From the NCBI GenBank assembly GCA_016932895.1, contig JAFGCA010000710.1, positions 1-37,475 on the forward strand: 37,475 nt of DNA, given 5' to 3'. Below the pieces are notes generated by a model that saw only the letters and a program-made list of their open reading frames with translations, was not told the origin of the DNA and did no database searches. This document shows positions 25,341 to 33,401 of the stretch, one piece after another. Source of the stretch: Sedimentisphaerales bacterium (GTDB lineage: Bacteria > Planctomycetota > Phycisphaerae > Sedimentisphaerales > SG8-4). A program made the position numbers and the translations under genes. Position 1 is the stretch's first letter. Each line of letters starts with the position of its first letter.

Positions 25341-25751
25341 CTATTTGCCGTAGGTGGCTTTGGGGTCGTAGACTTTTTCGGCGATTAGTTGTAAGTCTTT
25401 TTCGGTGTTGGGTTTTAGGGCTCGGTAGAAGCAGGATTGGTAGCCTACGTGGCATTGTCCGGCGTCTACGGCGACTTTTAGGATGAGGCAGTCCTGGTCG
25501 CAGTCTACGAGGATCTGCTTGACGGTTTGGACGTGGCCGGACTCTTCGCCCTTTTTCCAGAGCTTCTGGCGGGAGCGGCTGAAGTAGGTGGCGCGGCCGG
25601 TGGCGATGGTGCGGTCGAGGGCTTCGCGGTTCATGTAGGCGACCATCAGGACCTGGCCGGTCTCGGCGTCCTGGGCGATGGCGGTGATCAGGCCGTCGGC
25701 GTTGAATTTCGGGACGAACTCGAGTCCTTCTTCGATCTGCTTCGATTCCAA
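25341..25751 (-). CDS. hisI: Phosphoribosyl-AMP cyclohydrolase
   Basis: A 136-residue cytoplasmic enzyme of histidine biosynthesis that opens the purine ring of phosphoribosyl-AMP (third step). The whole family pattern is visible: GQVLMVAYMNREAL, ATYFSRSRQKLWKKGEESGH, the metal-binding DCDQDC (Asp83, Asp85, Asp87) and the zinc ligands Cys100 and Cys107 in GQCHVGYQSCFYR. It is the single-domain form, without a fused HisE. It ends DLQLIAEKVYDPKATYGK. No other his genes are nearby. A second, diverged copy of its last 24 codons lies at 24493, on the far side of the MNT-HEPN pair, so its present 3' end may have been renewed during insertion. Confidence 0.96.
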   Translation of the reverse strand: MESKQIEEGLEFVPKFNADGLITAIAQDAETGQVLMVAYMNREALDRTIATGRATYFSRSRQKLWKKGEESGHVQTVKQILVDCDQDCLILKVAVDAGQCHVGYQSCFYRALKPNTEKDLQLIAEKVYDPKATYGK

Positions 25752-25817
25752 GGGCGTTTCCTTCTGCTTTCCTGGGCCCGTCGGGCGGGCGCGCGTGGAT
25801 TTGTGGTCGATAACGTC

Positions 25818-25846
25818 TTGTCAATGCGTGTTTTACCCACTATTAT
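25818..25846 (+). promoter_or_regulatory. Sigma-70-type promoter for the UPF0104 gene
   Basis: TTGTCA (25818-25823) and TATTAT (25841-25846) are separated by the ideal 17 bp. The expected start is near 25853, about 26 nt before the TTG start codon, leaving room for the GGAG ribosome site. Confidence 0.65.
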
Positions 25847-25878
25847 TTGGAGAGACAAGAGTTTTTTGGAGATGTACG

Positions 25879-26931
25879 TTGCCGAAGGCTGAGGACGCCA
25901 GGAGCGGGAGGCACCTGTCGCTGATTGCCCGGGTCGCGGTGGCGACCGCGGCGATTGTGTGGGTGCTGCGCGGGCAGGACTGGCAGGAGCTGGGGGCAGT
26001 GTTGCGGCGGATGAGCCCGTGGTATTTCGCCCTGGGGCTGGCGACGTTCGTGGCGGGGCAGTTCATCATTGCGTTTCGCTGGTGGGTGCTGCTGCACGCG
26101 CAGGCGATCCGGATCGCGCTTCCTACAGTGTTTAGACTGCATTTTATCGGACTGTTTTATAATAACGTGATGCCGGGGTCGGTCGGGGGGGACCTGCTGA
26201 AGGCGTGGTACGTGACGAAACATACGGAGAGGCGGCTGGAGGGGGCGCTGAGCGTGGTGGTCGACCGGTTCACGGGGCTGGCGGGCATGCTGCTGATGGG
26301 GGCGGTGGCGTATTTTCTGTTCCTGCGGGGCGAGCTTGGGGCCGTTGGGGCGGGCGAGCCGACGGCAGCGGGCGAGGGCGGCTGGCTCGGTACGCATCGG
26401 GGTTTAGTCCTGGGGGCCGCCCTGGTCGGGGCGTTGACGGTCGGTGTGGTGCTGGCGCATCCCGGGCTGCGGCGGCGCGTCCGGGGGCTTGGTGGTCGGG
26501 CGTGGAGCCGGGGCACGGCCCTGCTGAGCCGGGCGAAAGAGGCCGTGGTGGTCTATTGCTCCAAGCCGCTGACGATGCTCCTGGCGCTGCTGCTGACCGC
26601 ACTTTCGCAGGGCACGGTGATCGTCGCTTTCTGGCTTCTGGGGCGAAATCTGGGCATGGGCGCGTCGCTGAGGCATTATTTTGTCATTTTTCCCGTGATG
26701 TGGGTGGTCGCGGCGCTGCCGATCAGCGTGGCGGGGCTCGGCGTGCTGGAGGCCGGGATCGTCGAGCTGTTCGTCCGCCTGGGCGGTACCGTCGCCGAGA
26801 AGGCCCTGGCCCTGGCCGTTTGCCAGCGTCTCGTCTGGGTTTTGGCCTCGCTTCCGGGGGGGATTATCCATCTTCTGGGGGCGCACTTGCCGCGCGAGAT
26901 TTTTATTGACGGTGAAAGTCGCGTAAATTAA
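25879..26931 (+). CDS. UPF0104/lysylphosphatidylglycerol synthase-type integral membrane protein
   Basis: A 350-residue protein with about eight membrane helices and the family signature FYNNVMPGSVGGDLLKAWY, followed by VVVDRFTGLAGM and a final ISVAGLGVLEAGIVELF segment. The family is the flippase-like half of MprF/AglD-type proteins and is thought to translocate lipids or lipid-linked sugars; the catalytic aminoacyl-transferase half of MprF is absent. Start TTG 25879 is preceded by GGAG and fits the promoter; upstream codons in frame run antisense to hisI and are not coding. The next gene (DUF502) is 92 bp away, with a terminator-like hairpin between. Confidence 0.85.
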   Translation: MPKAEDARSGRHLSLIARVAVATAAIVWVLRGQDWQELGAVLRRMSPWYFALGLATFVAGQFIIAFRWWVLLHAQAIRIALPTVFRLHFIGLFYNNVMPGSVGGDLLKAWYVTKHTERRLEGALSVVVDRFTGLAGMLLMGAVAYFLFLRGELGAVGAGEPTAAGEGGWLGTHRGLVLGAALVGALTVGVVLAHPGLRRRVRGLGGRAWSRGTALLSRAKEAVVVYCSKPLTMLLALLLTALSQGTVIVAFWLLGRNLGMGASLRHYFVIFPVMWVVAALPISVAGLGVLEAGIVELFVRLGGTVAEKALALAVCQRLVWVLASLPGGIIHLLGAHLPREIFIDGESRVN

Positions 26932-26959
26932 GCTTTTGACGTTAGATAGGACGTTGTAT

Positions 26960-26996
26960 CCCCGATGCAGGTAGCTGAGACGGGGGTTTTCGTTTT
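26960..26996 (+). terminator. Possible terminator after the UPF0104 gene
   Basis: A CCCCG (26960-26964)/CGGGG (26981-26985) stem with a 16-base loop is followed by GTTTTCGTTTT. The stem is short and the T-tract broken, so it may be a weak or partial terminator. Confidence 0.4.
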
Positions 26997-27023
26997 GTAG
27001 CAGCGAAGGGCTGCTGTTGCGGC

Positions 27024-27743
27024 ATGAGTATAACAAGGCGTTTCAAGAGCTACTTCCTGCGGGGTTTGGCGGTTCTGCTGCCGACGATGCTGACGATATG
27101 GATTCTCGCGTGGGGCTACGGCCTGGTCCAAAACAACATCAGTTTTCACATCAACCGGGGTTTGGTTTGGCTGATTATGCAGGTGCAGGGGGGCGACGGC
27201 CTCCCGAAAGAGGAGTTGAACCGCATCCTCGTGGAAGGGGCGGCCGGCTCGGTGGTGGGCTTCCTGATTGCGTTGGTCCTGATCTTCCTGGTGGGGGCCC
27301 TGCTGGCCAGCGTGGTGGGCAAAGGGCTCTGGCGCATCGTCGAGGCGTTTATCGGGGGCACACCGGTGCTGCGGCGGGTGTACCCGTACGTCAAGCAAGT
27401 GACCGACTTCGTTTTGACCCAGGAAGAACAGAAGAAGATGTTCTCGCGGGTGGTGGCGGTCGAGTACCCGCGCAAAGGGATCTGGTCGGTCGGTTTCGTC
27501 ACCGGCTCGGGTCTCAAGAAGATCACCGACAGCATCCAGAAGGAGTTCCTGACGATCCTGATACCGAACTCGCCGACGCCGATCACGGGCTACGTGATCG
27601 TGGTGCCGAAGGAGCAGACCATCGCCCTGGACATGACCATTGAAGAAGCCTTTCGGTTTGCCATCAGCGCCGGCGTCATCGCGCCCGACAGCCAGCGGGT
27701 GATGAGCCTGCCCGCCGGCGAGGCGGACGTGCAGCAGGCATGA
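27024..27743 (+). CDS. DUF502 family inner-membrane protein
   Basis: A 239-residue protein of the DUF502 family: a first membrane helix with RFKSYFLRGLAVLLPTMLTIW, a second at VVGFLIALVLIFLVGALLASVVG, then a soluble C-terminal half carrying the family's IPVLRRVYPYVKQV-like block (here GGTPVLRRVYPYVKQ), VVAVEYPRKGIWSVGFVTG and the PNSPTPITGYV motif. The function is unknown in all members; the wide spread suggests an envelope role. The ATG lacks a clear ribosome site next to it; a GAAGG sequence lies in the loop of a small hairpin (26999-27015) ~15 bases upstream. It lies between UPF0104 and hpf on the same strand. Confidence 0.9.
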   Translation: MSITRRFKSYFLRGLAVLLPTMLTIWILAWGYGLVQNNISFHINRGLVWLIMQVQGGDGLPKEELNRILVEGAAGSVVGFLIALVLIFLVGALLASVVGKGLWRIVEAFIGGTPVLRRVYPYVKQVTDFVLTQEEQKKMFSRVVAVEYPRKGIWSVGFVTGSGLKKITDSIQKEFLTILIPNSPTPITGYVIVVPKEQTIALDMTIEEAFRFAISAGVIAPDSQRVMSLPAGEADVQQA

Positions 27744-27782
27744 CAATAACAGAGGTGGATTCTCACATTAAGGAGACGAACG

Positions 27783-28112
27783 TTGCTTTTCAAGATTTCG
27801 GGCAAGCACATAAGCATCACGGATGCGATTCGAGCGCACGCCGAGGAGAAGACGGCGAAACTGCCGCGCTACTACAACGGGATCAACCAGGTGGAAGTGG
27901 TGATCGACGGAAGTGACGGGGGCAACAACATCAGCGTCGAAATCATCGCACGCGGCGAGCACAGCAATATTTTTGTGGCCACCGAGGCCGGCGAGGACGC
28001 CTACCAGTGTATCGACTTGGCGGTGCACAAGCTCGAGCGACAGCTCCGAAGGAAAAAGACGAAAGAAAGAGACAACAAGCATACCGGTGGACGTGAGAGT
28101 GCGAGTGCATAG
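27783..28112 (+). CDS. hpf: Ribosome hibernation promoting factor
   Basis: A 109-residue short-type HPF/YfiA protein with the beta-alpha-beta-beta-beta-alpha fold signature: KISGKHISITDAIRAHAEEKTAKLPRYY in parts, VEVVIDGS, SVEIIARG and AGEDAYQCIDLAVHKLERQL, ending in a basic tail. It binds the 30S decoding channel and silences ribosomes in stationary phase. It lacks the C-terminal dimerisation domain of long HPF. The start is TTG 27783, preceded by AAGGAG; no better start exists. It heads the hpf-ptsN-ptsH-ptsI series, the order that joins hibernation and nitrogen-PTS genes in proteobacteria (hpf-ptsN). Confidence 0.94.
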   Translation: MLFKISGKHISITDAIRAHAEEKTAKLPRYYNGINQVEVVIDGSDGGNNISVEIIARGEHSNIFVATEAGEDAYQCIDLAVHKLERQLRRKKTKERDNKHTGGRESASA

Positions 28113-28181
28113 TCTCACGTATCTCGCCGCTGCGTCTTGTTAGTAGACGACAGGTACTACGGATTGGATAGGCTGCAAAGG

Positions 28182-28655
28182 ATGAGATTTCAAGATTTTG
28201 TGTGTTTTGAAGGGACGGTTTCCGAATTGGAGACCGCCGAGCGAGACGCGGCAATCGAGGCGTTGGTTTCGGCTTTGGCCGAGGCGGGGCGGATTCCCGA
28301 AAAGTCGGCTCCGGAAATTGCCCGGGCCGTGATCGATCGGGAAAACGAGGCCAGCACGGGCATGGGCAAGGGCGTGGCGATCCCGCACGTCAAACATGCC
28401 GCCGTGAAAAGCGTGGTGGCCGCTGTCGGCCAGAGTGACGCCGGCATCGATTTCAAGGCCCTCGACGAGCAGCCGGTCTACGTGGTCATTCTGCTGATCA
28501 GCCCGGCGAGCAATCCGGACAATCACCTGCAGGCCATGGAGCTTGTGTTCAAACACCTTCAGAAAGAAAAGTTTCGTAAGTTTCTTCGACAGTGCCGGAC
28601 GCGCGAAAGACTGGAAGACCTGTTGACGGAAGCGGACGAGAACCCCTCGTGGTGA
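28182..28655 (+). CDS. ptsN: PTS EIIA component of the nitrogen/fructose type
   Basis: A 157-residue EIIA domain. The phospho-acceptor His69 is in GKGVAIPHVKHAAV, followed by VAAVGQSDAGIDF and PVYVVILLISP, all family features. In the regulatory PTS this protein passes on phosphate status to potassium transport, stress and sigma-54 functions. ATG 28182 is taken as the start because homologues begin near MRFQDFVCF; TTG 28137 would add 15 unlikely residues. It lies 69 bp after hpf and 38 bp before the HPr gene, in an apparent operon. No EIIB or EIIC is present, so sugar uptake is unlikely. Confidence 0.9.
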   Translation: MRFQDFVCFEGTVSELETAERDAAIEALVSALAEAGRIPEKSAPEIARAVIDRENEASTGMGKGVAIPHVKHAAVKSVVAAVGQSDAGIDFKALDEQPVYVVILLISPASNPDNHLQAMELVFKHLQKEKFRKFLRQCRTRERLEDLLTEADENPSW

Positions 28656-28693
28656 GCCGGGCCCAGCAAGCTATGAGGCGGGAGAGGTCCGAA

Positions 28694-29017
28694 ATGCAAA
28701 CGGGAGAAGGAATATTGGAAAACCTGGTTTGCGAGGCAAGTGTTGAGATCAAGAACGCCGAGGGTCTGCACATGCGTCCGGCCATGAAATTCGTGGACCT
28801 CGCCAGTCAGTTTGAATGTGAGATCAGCGTCAGCAACGACGAAATGAAAGCCGATGCCAAGAGCATCATGGAAATGAGCATGCTGGCGGCGACGTACGGG
28901 ACCCGCCTGAGCCTCAAGGCCGAAGGCCCCCAGTCCCGGGAGGCCGTCAAGGCCCTGAAGGAGTTGGTCGAGGTGCGTCTGTTTGACGAGCCGCCGCCGG
29001 AAGGGGCCGGTGCATAG
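28694..29017 (+). CDS. ptsH: PTS phosphocarrier protein HPr
   Basis: A 107-residue HPr with ~10 extra N-terminal residues. The active His26 lies in AEGLHMRPAMKFVDLA, and a regulatory Ser57 lies in ADAKSIMEMSMLAA, with the 31-residue spacing of His15/Ser46 in classical HPr. It accepts phosphate from EI and hands it to EIIA. Presence of the Ser suggests control by an HPr kinase elsewhere. ATG 28694 is preceded by GGGAGAGG; an in-frame ATG at 28673 is possible. It is followed by ptsI after 8 bp. Confidence 0.93.
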   Translation: MQTGEGILENLVCEASVEIKNAEGLHMRPAMKFVDLASQFECEISVSNDEMKADAKSIMEMSMLAATYGTRLSLKAEGPQSREAVKALKELVEVRLFDEPPPEGAGA

Positions 29018-29025
29018 GCACGAAT

Positions 29026-30765
29026 ATGGAGATCAAGAAAGGAATAGCTGTTTCGCCGGGCATATCGATCGGCACCTGCCTGATCATCGATTCGGAGGAC
29101 TACCGAATCCCGCACCGGCAGGTCATCCCCTCCCAGCGCATGACGGAGGTGCAGCGGGTGCGCAACGCCTTCCGCGATGCGGCCCTGGAGCTCACGGAGC
29201 TGGAGCGGGCCCAGGACGAGACCGGGGGCGGGCGGATCAAGGACATTTTCGCCGTGCATTTGCGCTTCCTGCGCGATCGCAGCCTGCGTCGCAAGATCAC
29301 GGATCTGGTTCACGCCGAGTCGGTGACGGCCGAATACGCCGTCTCCACCGCGCTGCGCGAGATCGCCTCGCGGTTCACCAACGTCAGGGATGCCTACATC
29401 AGCGAGCGGGCCGCCGACATCTACGACATCGAGCGGCGCCTGCTGCGACAGCTCCTCGGCCACAAGCGCGAAGATGTCGGACGCCTCAGCGAAGAAGTGA
29501 TCATCGTGGCGCGGGAGCTGAGCCCCACCCAGACGGCGGGATTCAACAAGAAATTCGTCAAGGGCCTGGCTTCGGACGCCGGCGGACGGACGAGTCACGC
29601 CGCCATCGTGGCCCGCTCTCTGGGAATCCCGGCCGTGGTGGCTCTCGAGGATCTCACCGAGATCGTCCGGGGAGGCGATACCGTCATCATCGACGGCAAT
29701 CGCGGGATCGTCATCGTCAATCCGGACGAAGAGACCGTGGGGGAATACGAGCGGTATTCCCGCGATTTCGTCGCTCTGGAGCACAAGCTGGACGCCCTCC
29801 AGGCCAAGCCCGCGCTCACCCGCGACGGCGTCCGAATCACCCTCCTGGGCAACATCGAGTTTCCCGACGAGGCCCAGGTCGTCCTGGCCAAGGGCGGCGA
29901 GGGGATCGGTCTCTACCGGACCGAGTTTCTCTACCTGAACCGGCCCAACGAACCGACGGAAGAGGAGCACTACCAGGCGTACGCCGAAACGGTGCGCGTC
30001 TTCCAGGAGCGCCCGGTTGTGTTTCGGACCGTCGATCTGGGGGCGGACAAATACACGCAGAGCCGCCGCTGGGCGCCCGAGCCGAACCCGTTTTTGGGGC
30101 TCCGCTCCATTCGTTATTGCCTGCAGAATCTCACCATGTTCAAACGGCAGCTCCGCGCCATTCTCCGCGCCTCGGTGCTGGGGCAGGTCAAGATCATGTT
30201 CCCCCTGGTCACCAACGTTCAGGAGCTGATGCAGGCGAAGATGATTCTGCACGACGTGATGGAGGACCTGGATGAGGAGTCGATCCAGTACAACCGGGAT
30301 CTCGAGGTGGGGATCATGATCGAGACGCCGTCGGCGGCCCTGACGGCCTCGACGCTCGCGCGGGACACGGATTTCTTCAGCATCGGGACCAACGATCTGA
30401 CGCAATACACGCTGGCGGTGGACCGGGGCAACGAGCTGGTCTCGACGTTGTACTCGGCGTCCGATCCCGCCGTGCTGAGGTTGATTCGCATGGTGATTCA
30501 GGATGCGCACAAGGCCCAGATCGGCTTGTCCGTCTGCGGAGAAACCGCCTCCGAGCCCGAGTACGTCATGCTCCTGCTCGGCATGGGGGTCCGCACCCTC
30601 TCGCTGACGCCGCCGATGATACCCGAAATCAAGCAGGTGATTCGGTCGGTCACCCTGGAGGAGTGCCACAAGCTGACGCGCAAGGTGGTGGGAATGAATT
30701 CGGAAAGACAGATTTCAGGCTATCTGCGCAGTGCCGCGCGGAAGATCCTGCCGGAGGCATATTGA
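29026..30765 (+). CDS. ptsI: PTS enzyme I (phosphoenolpyruvate-protein phosphotransferase)
   Basis: A 579-residue EI of normal length. Order: N-terminal HPr-binding helices; phospho-His191 in GGRTSHAAIVARSLGIP; the PEP-binding barrel with EGIGLYRTEFLYLNR, FRTVDLGADK, NPFLGLRSIRY and DFFSIGTNDLTQYTLAVDR; and the catalytic Cys504 in LSVCGETASEP. It takes phosphate from PEP and passes it to HPr, feeding the EIIA encoded two genes upstream. All key residues are present. It ends 85 bp before the DUF2344 gene. A long antisense frame across it is a shadow. Confidence 0.97.
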   Translation: MEIKKGIAVSPGISIGTCLIIDSEDYRIPHRQVIPSQRMTEVQRVRNAFRDAALELTELERAQDETGGGRIKDIFAVHLRFLRDRSLRRKITDLVHAESVTAEYAVSTALREIASRFTNVRDAYISERAADIYDIERRLLRQLLGHKREDVGRLSEEVIIVARELSPTQTAGFNKKFVKGLASDAGGRTSHAAIVARSLGIPAVVALEDLTEIVRGGDTVIIDGNRGIVIVNPDEETVGEYERYSRDFVALEHKLDALQAKPALTRDGVRITLLGNIEFPDEAQVVLAKGGEGIGLYRTEFLYLNRPNEPTEEEHYQAYAETVRVFQERPVVFRTVDLGADKYTQSRRWAPEPNPFLGLRSIRYCLQNLTMFKRQLRAILRASVLGQVKIMFPLVTNVQELMQAKMILHDVMEDLDEESIQYNRDLEVGIMIETPSAALTASTLARDTDFFSIGTNDLTQYTLAVDRGNELVSTLYSASDPAVLRLIRMVIQDAHKAQIGLSVCGETASEPEYVMLLLGMGVRTLSLTPPMIPEIKQVIRSVTLEECHKLTRKVVGMNSERQISGYLRSAARKILPEAY

Positions 30766-30850
30766 TTGCCCGGGAACGCGAGGAAGGAAACGACAAACGA
30801 TGGCAAAGGAGCCGACCCGATGAGATGGGAACGCTCCTCTCTTGAGAGAG

Positions 30851-31603
30851 ATGAAGATCGAGACATTGAATGACCATTCTCCGTGTCCTTCGGGAGCGGC
30901 GGAGGCCTGGCCCGCAACGAATGCTACGGCGGCGGTGTGGTTTCGCCTGGACGGGCGGCTGCGGTTTCTCTCCCACGCCGAGACGATGCGCCTCTGGCAG
31001 CGGGTCTGCGTCCGAGCGGGGATCTGTGTCCAATACACCGAGGGATTCAATCCCCATCCGAAAATGTCTTTGCCTCTGCCCCGGGCGGTCGGGGTGGCCT
31101 CGGACGACGAGCTCCTGGTTTTGAGGCTCCGAGACGAGCGTGGTCTTCCGAACGGCCCGGAGGGCCCGGTCTCCTGCGCCGCCTGGGAGGTGCAGATGAA
31201 AGAAACGCTGGGCCGGGTCGTTCCCGAGGGGATCGAGGTGGTCTCGGTGCGGCTGATGGCGTCGAAGGTTTCGTTTCGCTGCGGCTCGGCCGTCTACGCG
31301 TTGCCCTTGCACGGCAGCGGGCCCGAGCGTGCGGACGAGCGAAACAAGAAAGTCGAGCGGGTGTTGACAAGCGAGTGTCTGACGGTAGAACGGAAGTCGC
31401 CGAAAAGTCGTGGCGCCCGCCTCATCGACGTGAGGCCCTTTCTCAAGTCGATTGAGCTGAAAGACGATTGTCTCACAGTGGAATGTGAGGTCACGGCGTC
31501 CGGCTCGGTACGCGTGGACGAGATGATGCGAATTCTCGGGGTCGAAGCGGATGACCTGGCCGGACCGATTCGCCGGACCCGCGTCCAGTGGAGCCTCACG
31601 TGA
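30851..31603 (+). CDS. DUF2344/TIGR03936 radical-SAM-linked protein
   Basis: A 250-residue protein whose core matches TIGR03936: a WFRLDGRLRFLSHAETMRLW opening, then GICVQYTEGFNPHPKMSLPLPRA in parts, and AVGVASDDELLVL. In many genomes this domain follows or is fused to a B12-binding radical SAM protein and sits next to rng, as it does here; the radical SAM partner is not in this window. Its function is not established. The N-terminal ~25 residues before the domain vary among homologues. The start is ATG 30851; TTG 30842 is an alternative. It lies 56 bp before the RNase gene. Confidence 0.85.
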   Translation: MKIETLNDHSPCPSGAAEAWPATNATAAVWFRLDGRLRFLSHAETMRLWQRVCVRAGICVQYTEGFNPHPKMSLPLPRAVGVASDDELLVLRLRDERGLPNGPEGPVSCAAWEVQMKETLGRVVPEGIEVVSVRLMASKVSFRCGSAVYALPLHGSGPERADERNKKVERVLTSECLTVERKSPKSRGARLIDVRPFLKSIELKDDCLTVECEVTASGSVRVDEMMRILGVEADDLAGPIRRTRVQWSLT

Positions 31604-31659
31604 CCGGAACACAACGAAGGAATAACGCGGGTTGAGGCCCGATATAAAGGATACAGAAG

Positions 31660-33186
31660 ATGTCAAGAGATATGCTTGTCAATGTGGCCGAGAGAGAGGA
31701 ATGCCGGGTGGCCGTCGTCGAGAATGGCTCTTTGGAAGAGCTGTACGTCGAACGCGCCAGCCTGGGTACCCACGTCGGCAATATCTACAAGGGCCGGGTC
31801 GTCAATATCGAATCCGCGATCCAGGCCGCTTTCCTCGATATGGGGACCGAGAAGAACGGATTTCTGCACATCAGCGACCTGCACCCGAGGTACTTTCAGA
31901 AGGGCAAGAGCGGCCTCCTGGAAAACATCGGCCGTCGGCAGGCCCTCAAGGATCGCCCTCCCATCCAGAACTGCCTGCGCCGGGGCCAGGAACTGGTCGT
32001 GCAGGTCACCAAGGAAGGGGTCAAGACCAAGGGGCCGACGCTGAGCACCTATCTGGCGCTGGCCGGCAAGCACCTGGTGATGATGCCCTGGATGCGCAAT
32101 TACGGGATTTCGCACAAGATCGAAGATGAGGACGAGCGCAAAAGGCTCGCCGAGGTGTTCGAAGAGAGCAACCCGCCCAAGGGGCAGGGCTTCATCATTC
32201 GCACCGCCGGCGAAGGGGCCTCGAAGCGCGATATCCAGAGCGACCTGCGCTATCTCAAGCGGCTTTGGCGAGCCATCGAGAAACGCATCGAGAAGGAAGG
32301 CGGCCCGAGTGACCTCTACCAGGAATCGGATCTGGTGATTCGCGCCTTGCGGGACGTGTTCGACAATCAAATCACCAAGATCGTCTGCGATTCCGAGACC
32401 ACCGTGCGCAAAATCAAGGATTTCCTTTCGATCGCGATGCCTCGGATGAAACCGAAGGTGACGTACTATAACGGCACGATCCCGCTGTTCCACAAGTACC
32501 AGATCGAGGGGGAAATCGCCAAGGTGCAGTCGCGTACGGTGGAGCTGCGCTGCGGGGGGTCGATCGTGATCGAGCAGACCGAAGCGCTCGTGTCCATCGA
32601 CGTCAACAGCGGGCGCCATCGCCGGCAAAAGAACGCCGAGCAAACGGCGTACGAGAGCAACCTGGAGGCGGCGGCCGAGATCGCCCGGCAGCTCCGGCTC
32701 CGCGACCTCGGGGGGCTGATCGTGTGCGACTTCATCGACATGCGCAATCCGAAGCACCGCAAAGAGGTCGAGCGCGCGTTTCGCGACGCCGTCAAGGGCG
32801 ACCGGGCCCGTTCCAAGATCCTGCGCATCAGCCGCTTCGGCGTCGTGGAGATGACCCGGCAGCGGATGCGACCGTCGCTGCAGTTGAGCACCTATCTGGC
32901 CTGTCCGCATTGTGCCGGCATCGGTTTCGTCAAGAGCCACGAATCGCTGGCGCTGGAGATCATTCGCCTGCTGAATCTGGCCGTCTCCAAGGACCATATC
33001 AAGCGCATCGAGCTGTCGGTCTCGCCCGAAGTGGCCGACTATCTCCAGAACGAGAAGCGGGCCGCCATCGCGCAGATCGAGCAGGTTACGGAGAAACGCA
33101 TCATTATCCATTCCTCCCCGGATTGCGCCGGCGAGGAGCGCCAGTTGATCTGCTTCAACGAGCGCGGCAGCGAGGTCAAGCTGTAA
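31660..33186 (+). CDS. rng: Ribonuclease E/G family endoribonuclease
   Basis: A 508-residue RNase E/G. An S1 RNA-binding domain lies near residues 36-120 (GNIYKGRVVNI, AFLDMGTEKNGFLH). The DNase-I-like catalytic domain has Asp314 in LVSIDVNSGRH and Asp357 in IVCDFIDM, the same 43-residue spacing as the Mg-binding Asp303/Asp346 of Escherichia coli RNase E. A zinc-link CPHC (415-418) follows. The length fits RNase G or the catalytic half of RNase E; there is no long degradosome scaffold tail. It processes rRNA and mRNA. AAAGGA precedes ATG 31660. A 10-bp stem-loop follows the stop codon. Confidence 0.95.
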   Translation: MSRDMLVNVAEREECRVAVVENGSLEELYVERASLGTHVGNIYKGRVVNIESAIQAAFLDMGTEKNGFLHISDLHPRYFQKGKSGLLENIGRRQALKDRPPIQNCLRRGQELVVQVTKEGVKTKGPTLSTYLALAGKHLVMMPWMRNYGISHKIEDEDERKRLAEVFEESNPPKGQGFIIRTAGEGASKRDIQSDLRYLKRLWRAIEKRIEKEGGPSDLYQESDLVIRALRDVFDNQITKIVCDSETTVRKIKDFLSIAMPRMKPKVTYYNGTIPLFHKYQIEGEIAKVQSRTVELRCGGSIVIEQTEALVSIDVNSGRHRRQKNAEQTAYESNLEAAAEIARQLRLRDLGGLIVCDFIDMRNPKHRKEVERAFRDAVKGDRARSKILRISRFGVVEMTRQRMRPSLQLSTYLACPHCAGIGFVKSHESLALEIIRLLNLAVSKDHIKRIELSVSPEVADYLQNEKRAAIAQIEQVTEKRIIIHSSPDCAGEERQLICFNERGSEVKL

Positions 33187-33228
33187 GCGGACCGCTCGGC
33201 AAGCCTCTCGGCCCTCATCGAACTCTGC

Positions 33229-33268
33229 GCGCCGTTGGGAGGCGGCGTTTCGGCTTGACCAACGGCGC
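33229..33268 (+). other. Strong stem-loop between rng and kdsD
   Basis: GCGCCGTTGG (33229-33238) and CCAACGGCGC (33259-33268) form a perfect 10-bp stem with a 20-base GC-rich loop, 43 bp after the rng stop. No T-tract follows, so it is not a typical terminator; it may stabilise the mRNA 3' end or be a processing site. Confidence 0.55.
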
Positions 33269-33401
33269 ATCATGACGTAAAAGGACTTCCAGGAACGGTT
33301 CGTCCGGGTGGCTCGACGGGCCCCGTCGGCCGGGGCCGGCGATTCGATGTGGATACGATCTGCGTGCCGGCGGCACGCTTTGGCAAGGAACTCTTGAGAC
33401 C

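Noticed and set aside
28807..33273. Long - strand frames opposite ptsI and rng
   Set aside because: The + strand genes have every catalytic residue in place; the antisense frames have none and are shadows.
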